From the NCBI GenBank assembly GCA_900548705.1, contig URLF01000023.1:1-32285 (forward strand): a DNA stretch of 32,285 nucleotides, in the 5' to 3' direction. A program made the translations under genes and the position numbers. Shown piece by piece: positions 6,535 to 14,700 of this stretch; position 1 is the stretch's first letter, and the number at the start of each line of letters is the position of its first letter. Source of the stretch: an uncultured Porphyromonadaceae bacterium (GTDB lineage: Bacteria > Bacteroidota > Bacteroidia > Bacteroidales > Muribaculaceae). Below the pieces are notes generated by a model. That model worked only from the letters and a program-made list of their open reading frames with translations, did no database searches and was not told the DNA's origin.

Positions 6535-8172
6535 ATGGACAACCTTATCAACTCACCGTTAGACAAAGAATTGTCTAAACTCTCACCTTTCGAACTCAAG
6601 GGCCACATCATAGCGATGGCCAATGAAAAAATCAAGAAATCGGCCAACACAATGCTGAATGCCGGACGAGGCAACCCCAACTGGGTGGCAGACCAGGCAC
6701 GCGACGCGTTCTTCGCCCTCGGCCAGTTCGCCATGTCTGAATGCCGCCGGGACTTCACGATGCCGGAAGGGATAGCTGGTGTTCCACAGAAGGAAGGAAT
6801 CTCGGTAAGATTCCAGACCTGGCTGCGCGACAACGCCGAGATGCCCGGTGTCGAGCTTCTCGCCAAAGCATATGAATACTGCCTTATGGAGCTGTCAGCC
6901 GATTCCGACGACCTGGTTGAAGAATGGGCCGGAGGAATCGTCGGGCATGAATATCCCACACCGCCGCGCATACTCAAAAACACCGAGACCATCTGTCGCC
7001 GCTATCTCGAATGGGCCATCTGCGCCGGAGATCCTCCAAAAGAGAATCCTTTCGACCTGTTCGCGGTCGAAGGCTCCACAGCCGGCATGTGCTACTGTTT
7101 CGACGTGTTGAAACGCAACTATCTGCTCGACAAGGGTGACGCGATAGCCATAATGGTGCCGGTGTTCACCCCATATCTTGAGATTCCCGAGCTGGAAGAG
7201 TTTGATTACACCGTCCTCGATGTGAAGGCCGACACAATGACTCCCGACGGGCTCCACACCTGGCAGTATGACCCTGAGGACATAGAAAAGCTGAAAGATC
7301 CGAAATACAAGATGCTTTTCGTGACCAATCCCTCCAATCCCCCGAGCTACGCGATAGACCGCGCCACCGTCGAGGCCCTTAAGGAGGTGGTGAAAGCCAA
7401 CCCAAACCTGATGATTCTTACCGACGATGTCTACGGCACATTTGTCGACGGATACCACAGCCTGATAGCCGACCTCCCCTTCAACGCGATGTCGTGCTAT
7501 TCCTTCTCGAAATATTTCGGGCCCCCCGGCTGGCGTATCGCCCTGACCGCCGTAGGCCGCGACAATGTGTTCGACAAGCTCATCTCGGAATTACCGGATG
7601 ACAAGAAAGAGGCACTCAGGAAACGCTACCAGTCGCTCACACTCGATGTGGACTCCCTCAAGTTCATCGACCGCATGGTCGCCGAGAGCCGCCTGATCGC
7701 GCTCAACCATACCGCCGGGTTGTCTACGCCGCAGCAGATCCAGATGGACCTCTTCGCCCTCGGTTCGCTGATTGACAAAGACGGCACCTATCATAAACGG
7801 ATGATAAAACTCATCCATGACCGTTACGACGCGCTGTGGAAGAGCTTCGGCTTCAAGCTGCCCGACGACTCGCTCAGGGCCGACTATTATTCCGAGATAG
7901 ACATGATGGTCTGGGCCCGCAAGCTCCATGGAGAGGAATTCGCCCGGTACATGGAACGGACCTACAGCCCGTTGGCATTCGTGTTCAGGCTGGCCTCCGA
8001 GACCGGATGCGTGGTGCTTAACGGCGATGGTTTCGATGGTCCGGCCTGGAGCATAAGGGTCTCCCTGGCCAACCTCAACGAAGCCGACTATGTACGTCTC
8101 GGCACCAACATCCGTCAGATTCTCAACCAGTTCGCCGAGGATTGGGAAGCCTCCAAGGCAACCGCCAAATAA
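6535..8172 (+). CDS. asdA: Aspartate 4-decarboxylase / aspartate aminotransferase (PLP enzyme)
   Basis: Predicted bifunctional PLP enzyme that beta-decarboxylates L-aspartate to L-alanine and CO2, with some transaminase activity, in the cytoplasm. At 545 residues it has the family length, longer than plain class I aminotransferases. Visible features are the substrate/PLP region NAGRGNPNW near residue 43, VEGSTAGMCYCFD (cofactor phosphate contacts), FVTNPSNPPSYA, ILTDDVYGTF and the Schiff-base lysine K326 in CYSFSKYFGPPGWR. The C-terminal FDGPAWSIRVSLANL carries the carboxylate-binding arginine. In many bacteria this gene is paired with the aspartate/alanine antiporter gene aspT; here no transporter follows. 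The gene is alone, ending in a strong terminator, and is divergent from the nitroreductase. Confidence 0.93.
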   Translation: MDNLINSPLDKELSKLSPFELKGHIIAMANEKIKKSANTMLNAGRGNPNWVADQARDAFFALGQFAMSECRRDFTMPEGIAGVPQKEGISVRFQTWLRDNAEMPGVELLAKAYEYCLMELSADSDDLVEEWAGGIVGHEYPTPPRILKNTETICRRYLEWAICAGDPPKENPFDLFAVEGSTAGMCYCFDVLKRNYLLDKGDAIAIMVPVFTPYLEIPELEEFDYTVLDVKADTMTPDGLHTWQYDPEDIEKLKDPKYKMLFVTNPSNPPSYAIDRATVEALKEVVKANPNLMILTDDVYGTFVDGYHSLIADLPFNAMSCYSFSKYFGPPGWRIALTAVGRDNVFDKLISELPDDKKEALRKRYQSLTLDVDSLKFIDRMVAESRLIALNHTAGLSTPQQIQMDLFALGSLIDKDGTYHKRMIKLIHDRYDALWKSFGFKLPDDSLRADYYSEIDMMVWARKLHGEEFARYMERTYSPLAFVFRLASETGCVVLNGDGFDGPAWSIRVSLANLNEADYVRLGTNIRQILNQFAEDWEASKATAK

Positions 8173-8196
8173 ACTAATCCCCCTTCATGACCTGAT

Positions 8197-8235
8197 AGTT
8201 TCCCCATCGGCCGATGGCCGGTGGGGAAAACTTTG
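8197..8235 (+). terminator. Intrinsic terminator after aspartate decarboxylase
   Basis: AGTTTCCCCA (8197-8206) pairs with TGGGGAAAACT (8222-8232), with further pairing GGCC/GGCC inside a tight GAT loop, then CTTTG. The long GC-rich stem with flanking A and T runs makes it a confident terminator. Confidence 0.85.
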
Positions 8236-8250
8236 TATTGTCAAAAAAAC

Positions 8251-8259
8251 TTATCAACA
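8251..8259 (+). promoter_or_regulatory. DnaA-box-like 9-mer upstream of nrdJ
   Basis: TTATCAACA differs from the classical DnaA box TTATCCACA at one position. It lies 25 bp upstream of the putative nrdJ -33 element. DnaA regulates nrd genes in some bacteria, so the placement is suggestive, but a single 9-mer with one mismatch can occur by chance. Confidence 0.35.
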
Positions 8260-8283
8260 GTAAGACTGATTTCAGCCGGTGGA

Positions 8284-8315
8284 TTTGGCGGATTCGGGAA
8301 ATTTTCCGAAGTTTG
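8284..8315 (+). promoter_or_regulatory. nrdJ: Putative nrdJ promoter with internal palindrome
   Basis: TTTG (8284-8287) and GAAGTTTG (8308-8315) are 20 bp apart, the same layout and same -7 mismatch as the dnaA promoter. The spacer is almost filled by an 18-bp near-palindrome TTCGGGAAATTTTCCGAA (8293-8310), a natural place for an operator. It does not resemble the NrdR box consensus. Confidence 0.4.
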
Positions 8316-8378
8316 TGGAGTTTTGACTGAAACTGAACAAACAACCATATATAACCGGATAAATCCTCTCTGTTGATC

Positions 8379-10928
8379 GTGGAAAAACCAATTTACAGCT
8401 ACGATGAAGCTTACGACGCGTCATTGAAATATTTCAATGGCGACGAACTCGCCGCCCGTGTCTGGGTCAGCAAGTATGCCCTGAAAGACTCTTTCGGCAA
8501 TATCTATGAAAAGACTCCGGACGACATGCACCACCGCATCGCGTCGGAGCTTGCGCGTATCGAGCAGAAATATCCCAACCCGATGAGCCACGATGAAATC
8601 TTCTCATACCTGAAAGATTTCCGTTACATCGTGCCCCAGGGCAGCCCCATGACCGGTATCGGAAACGATTTCCAGGTCAGCTCGCTGTCTAACTGCTTTG
8701 TCATCGGACTGGACGGCACACCTGACTCATACGGGGGTATCATCCGCATCGACGAGGAACAGGTACAGCTTATGAAACGCCGTGGCGGAGTGGGTCACGA
8801 CCTGAGCCATATCCGTCCGAAAGGCACTCCCGTCAAGAACTCCGCGCTGACATCGACCGGACTGGTGCCTTTCATGGAACGTTACTCCAACTCCACCCGC
8901 GAGGTGGCCCAGGACGGACGCCGTGGAGCATTGATGCTGACCGTCTCGGTAAAGCATCCCGACTCGGAAGCGTTTGTAGACGCCAAGATGACCGAGGGGA
9001 AAGTCACCGGCGCAAATGTGTCGGTGCGCATCGATGACGCTTTCATGGAAGCCGCCACCGAAGGGACACCCTACCGTCAGCAATTCCCCGTGGATGCCGC
9101 CGAACCGGAGATTGTAAAGGAAATCGACGCCAAGGCATTCTGGGGAAAAATCATCCACAACGCGTGGAAATCGGCAGAGCCCGGGGTGCTTTTCTGGGAC
9201 ACCATCACCCGCGAATCCGTGCCCGACTGCTACGCCGACCTCGGATTCCGCACCATCTCGACCAATCCCTGCGGGGAGATTCCACTCTGCCCCTACGATT
9301 CATGCCGTCTGCTGGCCATCAACCTCTACTCCTATGTGAAAAATCCCTTCACGGCGAAGGCTGAGTTTGACTTCGACCTCTTCAGGCAGCATATCGCCAA
9401 AGCCCAGCGCATAATGGATGACATCATCGACCTGGAGATGGAGAAAATCGACAAGATTCTCGAAAAGATTGACTCCGACCCCGAGACACTTGAAGTGCGC
9501 GGGCCGGAACGTCATCTCTGGGAGAAAATCAAGCGCAAGACACTCATGGGACGCCGCACCGGTGTAGGCACGACTGCCGAGGGTGACATGATCGCCGCCA
9601 TGGGACTGCGTTACGGCACACCCGAAGCCACCGCCTTCTCTGAAGAGGTTCACAAACAGCTTGCCCTGGCCGCCTACGGTTCATCGGTGACAATGGCCGA
9701 AGAACGTGGCGCGTTCGAGATATTCGATGCCGACCGCGAGAAAAACAATCCGTTCCTGCTCCGAATCAAGGAAGCGCAGCCCGAACTCTGGGAGCGCATG
9801 CAGAAGTCGGGAAGACGCAACATAGCCTGCCTTACAATCGCCCCGACCGGCACCACAAGCCTGATGACCCGCACAACGTCGGGTATCGAGCCTGTCTTCC
9901 TCCCCGTCTACAAACGCCGCCGCAAGGTCAATCCCTCAGACACCGATGTCCGTGTTGATTTCGTCGACGAGAATGGCGACGCGTTTGAGGAATACATTGT
10001 GTATCATCCCAAGTTCCTCGACTGGATGCAAATCAACGGGATTGAGAAACGTTCCGACTACACCCAGGAGGAACTCGACGCGCTTGTGGCCCGCTCACCC
10101 TACGCCGGAGCCACATCCAACGATATCGACTGGCTGGAAAAGGTCAAGATGCAGGGACGTGTGCAGAAATGGGTAGACCATTCAATTTCGGTCACCATCA
10201 ACCTTCCCGCCGATGTCTCCGAGGAGCTTGTCAACCGTCTCTATGTCGAGGCGTGGCGTTCAGGCTGCAAGGGCTGCACAGTCTACCGCGACGGATCCCG
10301 TTCCGGTGTGCTGCTCTCCATTGAGAAGAAAAAGAAGACCGAACCGGCCCAAGGTCTTACACCGGGCGAAATCCATCCCCACGTCATCAAACGTCCCATC
10401 GAACTTGAGGCCGATGTCGTGCGCTTCCAGAACAACAAGGAGAAATGGATCGCGTTTGTCGGGTTGATGGATGGCCGTCCTTACGAGATTTTCACCGGTC
10501 TGGCCGATGACGAGGATGGCATCTTCTGTCCCAAGTCGGTGAGTCACGGTAAAATCATAAAGGCCATGAACCCCGACGGCACCAAGCGTTATGACTTCCA
10601 GTTTGTCAACAAACGCGGCTACAAGACCACCATCGAGGGGCTGTCGGACAAATTCAATCCTGAATATTGGAACTACGCCAAACTCATCTCCGGCGTGTTG
10701 CGCTACGGTATGCCTATCGACCAGGTACTGAAACTGGTGTCGGGACTCGAACTTGACTCCCAGAGCATCAACACCTGGAAAATGGGCGTTGAACGTGCAT
10801 TGAAGAAATATCTTCCCAACGGCACACAGGCTTCGGGACAGCGTTGCCCCAACTGCGGGCAGGAGACCCTGATTTATCAGGAAGGATGCCTTATATGCAC
10901 ATCCTGCGGCACTTCCAAATGCGGTTAA
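8379..10928 (+). CDS. nrdJ: Adenosylcobalamin-dependent (class II) ribonucleoside reductase
   Basis: Class II ribonucleotide reductase that makes deoxyribonucleotides using adenosylcobalamin. It contains VPQGSPMTGIGN, SLSNCFVIG (the first redox cysteine), the active-site segment STNPCGEIPL (Cys298) and LTIAPTGTTSLM, all conserved in NrdJ. The C-terminal part has WVDHSISVTINLP, GCKGCTVYRDGSR and a cysteine-rich end with CPNCG and CLICTSCG that looks like a zinc ribbon plus the terminal redox cysteines. No ATG start exists. I chose GTG at 8379, giving MEKPIYSYDEAY, because relatives in Bacteroides begin the same way; a TTG two codons earlier (8373) is possible. At 849 residues it is full length. 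No cobalamin riboswitch is visible upstream. Confidence 0.95.
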   Translation: MEKPIYSYDEAYDASLKYFNGDELAARVWVSKYALKDSFGNIYEKTPDDMHHRIASELARIEQKYPNPMSHDEIFSYLKDFRYIVPQGSPMTGIGNDFQVSSLSNCFVIGLDGTPDSYGGIIRIDEEQVQLMKRRGGVGHDLSHIRPKGTPVKNSALTSTGLVPFMERYSNSTREVAQDGRRGALMLTVSVKHPDSEAFVDAKMTEGKVTGANVSVRIDDAFMEAATEGTPYRQQFPVDAAEPEIVKEIDAKAFWGKIIHNAWKSAEPGVLFWDTITRESVPDCYADLGFRTISTNPCGEIPLCPYDSCRLLAINLYSYVKNPFTAKAEFDFDLFRQHIAKAQRIMDDIIDLEMEKIDKILEKIDSDPETLEVRGPERHLWEKIKRKTLMGRRTGVGTTAEGDMIAAMGLRYGTPEATAFSEEVHKQLALAAYGSSVTMAEERGAFEIFDADREKNNPFLLRIKEAQPELWERMQKSGRRNIACLTIAPTGTTSLMTRTTSGIEPVFLPVYKRRRKVNPSDTDVRVDFVDENGDAFEEYIVYHPKFLDWMQINGIEKRSDYTQEELDALVARSPYAGATSNDIDWLEKVKMQGRVQKWVDHSISVTINLPADVSEELVNRLYVEAWRSGCKGCTVYRDGSRSGVLLSIEKKKKTEPAQGLTPGEIHPHVIKRPIELEADVVRFQNNKEKWIAFVGLMDGRPYEIFTGLADDEDGIFCPKSVSHGKIIKAMNPDGTKRYDFQFVNKRGYKTTIEGLSDKFNPEYWNYAKLISGVLRYGMPIDQVLKLVSGLELDSQSINTWKMGVERALKKYLPNGTQASGQRCPNCGQETLIYQEGCLICTSCGTSKCG

Positions 10929-10980
10929 TTCCGATTAGCATAACGACCTCAACAAGGTAAACAATCATACCTCACTGTGA

Positions 10981-11044
10981 ATGTCGCCTCGCGATGTAAC
11001 GGCCGGATTTTCCTGACACCCGGCCCGACATCGCGAGGCGACAT
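10981..11044. terminator. Long perfect inverted repeat after nrdJ
   Basis: Seventeen-bp arms at 10981-10997 and 11028-11044 are exactly complementary (ATGTCGCCTCGCGATGT and its reverse complement), enclosing an inner GGCCGG/CCGGCC stem. It probably ends nrdJ transcription, but it lacks a T run, so a role as a dispersed palindromic element is also possible. The TCGCGAGG core recurs in the hairpin after dnaA. Confidence 0.6.
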
Positions 11045-11140
11045 CCGTTCCTGGTGGAGGAATATTGATGGTGAAACCTCTTCGCTGAACTTTTTCAGGC
11101 CACCCGATGTTATGATTTCTGAACGTAATCTCACTATTTT

Positions 11141-11659
11141 ATGAAAAAGTTATTCTTTTCGTCATTGGCAGTGGCTGCGGTTCTGATGACTGCATGCTCC
11201 TCCAAGACCACAGAAAAAGAAGCCACGGATGAGGGCGCCGCCATCAAGGCAAAAATTGAGAATTGCTCTGATCCCGACAGCCTGAAAATCTATGTTCAGC
11301 AGGCCAAAGACTATGCCGCCAAACTGGAAAAGGAGGGAAATGACACCGCCGCCCAGGCATACCTCAACGAGGTTGCCCCGGTCGTGCGCACCAAAGACCC
11401 CACTGCCGCGACTCTGTTCGACAACCTTGAAGCCAAAGCCGACAGCACCGTGAGCGCGGCTGTCGAAAAGGTTGATTCCCTTAAGGATAAAGCCGCCGAT
11501 GCCACCAAGGCCACCGTCGAGGCAGGCAAAGAGAAAGCGACCGAAGCCGCCAAGGAGGTAACAGACAAGGCTGCTGCTGCAGCTGAGACAGCCAAGCAGA
11601 AGACCGCCGACGCCGCACAGTCAGCAGCCGACAAGGTCAAGAACGCTCTCGGCAAATAA
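11141..11659 (+). CDS. Small lipoprotein with LEA-like Ala/Lys-rich helical tail
   Basis: The 172-residue protein starts with a lipoprotein signal peptide (MKKLFFSSLAVAAVLMTAC, lipidated Cys19). Residues about 35-95 form a predicted helical segment with AKDYAAKLEKEGNDTAAQAY. From about residue 108 to the end the sequence is a long amphipathic, uncharged-hydrophobic-poor helix rich in Ala, Lys, Asp and Glu with repeated DKAAD, EAAKE, ETAKQKTADAAQSAADK patterns close to an 11-residue period, like group 3 LEA or apolipoprotein-type repeats. There are no catalytic motifs. It may be an envelope or stress protein, but the function is unknown. It stands alone between the nrdJ hairpin and a bidirectional terminator. 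Confidence 0.85.
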   Translation: MKKLFFSSLAVAAVLMTACSSKTTEKEATDEGAAIKAKIENCSDPDSLKIYVQQAKDYAAKLEKEGNDTAAQAYLNEVAPVVRTKDPTAATLFDNLEAKADSTVSAAVEKVDSLKDKAADATKATVEAGKEKATEAAKEVTDKAAAAAETAKQKTADAAQSAADKVKNALGK

Positions 11660-11705
11660 TCTTGCCGCGTCAGCAAGAGGTCATCAACCTCTGTCAACGA
11701 AATAA

Positions 11706-11745
11706 ACGGGAGGCACCGCCATTAAGCGATGCCTCCCGTCGTTTC
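11706..11745. terminator. Bidirectional terminator between the lipoprotein and the GH53 gene
   Basis: ACGGGAGGCA (11706-11715) pairs perfectly with TGCCTCCCGT (11730-11739), extended by CCG/CG pairs in the loop. It is flanked by A/T-rich sequence on both sides and lies between two convergent genes, so it can end both the lipoprotein transcript and the long leftward galactan operon. Confidence 0.75.
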
Positions 11746-11789
11746 AAGGATTTGTTTGATTTATGCAGGATTTCCTATCGGTTATGCTA

Positions 11790-14700
11790 TCATCTTACAA
11801 TCACTTTGGTCGCTGACATGCCTTGCTGTCTGATGTAGACACCCGGGGTCAACCCTCCGCCCACTTCAATACCCTGGAGGTTGAAGTAGCGCACGTCATA
11901 TGTGGAAGCGTCAGCCTCGACACCCTCTATGCCTGAGATAACCTGACGGTCAAGGATAATCGACTTGGTGTTGGCCGAGGTGCGGACAAGTTCAAGGCGA
12001 TGGAGGTTTGAACCGGCCCTGGATGGTGCGACAGCCTGTGACTTGCTCTTCTCCACCGGCACCGGGTTGACCTCCACGAGGAAGGGATAAATCGCGTCGA
12101 CATCCATGTTAAGGACTGTCGTCAGCTCTGAGTCGGTATAATTGTCTTTGTATTCAAAATACTTCACTTCGGGGAGGAAGATGGGCCAGTTGTTGCCGTC
12201 AGCGCTAAGCTTGTGAGACCAGTCGTGGCTGTCGCCGAAATCCCCTTCGCTCCACATTGTCCATCCGTCAAGGGCATGGAAAGATTTGCCGGAGTTCTCG
12301 GTGAACACGCGATGGCCGCCATGAACAAGCTCGCCACCTTTCGACAGGCCATCACCATCAGACCACTCGGAAGGGGTCACCTCATAATCCGCATACCAGT
12401 TCAGTGGTGAGGGATTCTGCACGGGAATGTCGATATACGCGCCGAATGTGAACCGGTCTCCATATTTCACACCTGAGACATATGTCTTGTCGGAAGGCTC
12501 GCCAATCACGGGAGCTTCGACATTGACGTTGGCTTTCACTTCACCTTCGGAAAACTTGGAATGGAAGGTGAATCCGCTCTGGACATCGGTGTATTTGGCT
12601 CGCACACCGAAAACTCCGCTTCCGCTGACAGGAATACCATCCAGGGAAATCTCGCCCGGATTGCCCGAATATATGGTGCTGAGGCTCTTGTCCCAATAGA
12701 GACCATAAACTACCGTGTGGCCCGATTCCTGGATGGCGGCACTGTTGGGAGCATCAATCTTGACATCTGCGGTGGCAACATTATATTTGCGGTATTTAAC
12801 CGGTCCGTTGGCCGACTCAGCCTTGAAAGGCTCGGGAGTGATATCCCAGAAGCCATCAGCGTCAGCGTGTGAGTCAAGCTGGGCAGTCTTAACACCGACC
12901 TTCTGGACTGTGGCTGTGGGATGGGGAGCGAAAGGAAGCAATGTGGCGGAATAGCATTCCTTGTCAAGGTCAACCACGAGGGTGAACTTCACGTCGCCAA
13001 GGAACTTCTTTTCCACGAACCAGTCATACTGGTTGAAGTTGTTGCAGGGGAAGGTCTCCGAGGATTTGAAATATACCTCGCGGTTGGTCTTGGTGACACC
13101 ATATTTCAGCTCGATATCCTTCTCGGTGGCACGCATAAGGCTGAATCCGACGATACCGAGGTTGAATGTGGCCCAGGCACGTTGCTGGCAAATCTCACCA
13201 CCGGATTTTCCGGAGTCCATCCAGCGTTTCCAGGGATAAAGCCACGACATCTTGAATTTTGCACCCTCGTTTATCTCGTCGGAATCGAGGACATAGCTCT
13301 TGGTAAGCTCATGGGCGGTAAGGTCTTCGACATAGAACACATTCATAGTGGCAGGCGAAGAGAATATCGTCTCATCCACGATACGGTCCCATCCAGTGGT
13401 GCCGGGAGTAACCGGAGCCAGACGCTGCAGACCCTCGCCAACAATATAAAGGTCGGTCTTGTCATTGTCGCGCACTGGGGAAAGTTCCTCCCATGTGATG
13501 TAAGACTGCGCGGCCTTGGCATTGTAATTGTCAGCCACGTCGGAATAGTAGATATACTTGCGCCAGTTCTGGAAATCCCAGTTGAAGTCATCACCGTTGA
13601 CATAACGTCCGCAAGTGTATTTTTCCAGAGAGCCGTCAGTCTTCTCGAAGAAGAATGTTGCATCCTCGGCCCAGCTCATCTGGTCGGGAGTCAGCTCGTA
13701 ATACCAGAGGTCATATGTGATGTCTGACGGGTCAACACGCTTCAGCTCGAATGTCTCGGCAGCCCGGAGCTCCTCATCAGAGGGGGAGAAGAAGCATGTG
13801 GAGTCATGCAGGCGCACACGCGGAGTGGCATCCTGGTTACCGCCATATCTGCGGTTCTGACCGAAATGGATATAAAGGCGGTTGCTCTTGTCGGTCACGC
13901 CGGTATAATTGGGGGCGTTGATACGGAAACTGTTGAGATTGTAGTCAAACACCACCTCGGCGGGGCCGGGAATATCCTCGGGAATGGTCATATTGCTACC
14001 CGAGCGATTGTTCTCGTTACACATATAGGTGTGATTGGGAAGAATCCCCCTGTTGGACGAGAATGAAAGGTTCCAGTCAGCGGTGGAAACCTTGAAGGAG
14101 CTTCCTTTGGTGATTCCGTCAGGGAAATTGTAGACATAGACACCATTACCCCTATGCTCGAGACAACGGTCAGCCGAGGCGTTCCATCCCTGAACATCCG
14201 ACATGATGTAGAGGTCGGGATATACGACAGGAGTCTTCAGTTCCCCGATGCTGAGCATATAGCCATTGTCACCGCGCCATTCGGCAGTGATGGTATACGA
14301 ACCGGCAGGGAGATGGAAAGCGGCCGTGGCATCAGCCTGAGTGCGCAGCTCATTGTCATACATATAGATATCCCTGTCGGTGTTGTTCTCCGGGCCATAC
14401 TCAGTCCACTCAGTACGGATTCTGAACCAGCATTCCGACTCTGTCGAAAGCCTGAACACATGTGAGCCGAGACCGTTACGGACAGCCTTGAGGGCATCAC
14501 GGCCACTATGCCAGTCCTCATTACCGTTGATGTTGCCGAAGAGGTAGAGGTAATCGGCTCCTTGCGAGGTAGTATCAAATCCAGGAGAAAGGATATAGGG
14601 AGCTGAGTACTTCGAACCGTTCTCCCCATTCTTCGCGTCGGAAAGTATGTAAAGCGCACCATTCACAAACGGCCTCACCACAGCCTGTGCCGAAGAGTCC

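Noticed and set aside
8236..8372. Cobalamin riboswitch upstream of nrdJ
   Set aside because: Expected because the enzyme needs adenosylcobalamin, but no B12-box sequence (GCCACTG) or long structured leader is visible.
12421..13727. Several plus-strand open frames opposite the giant GH53, including one of 268 codons
   Set aside because: All are antisense shadows of a continuous 1547-codon gene with signal peptide and catalytic residues.
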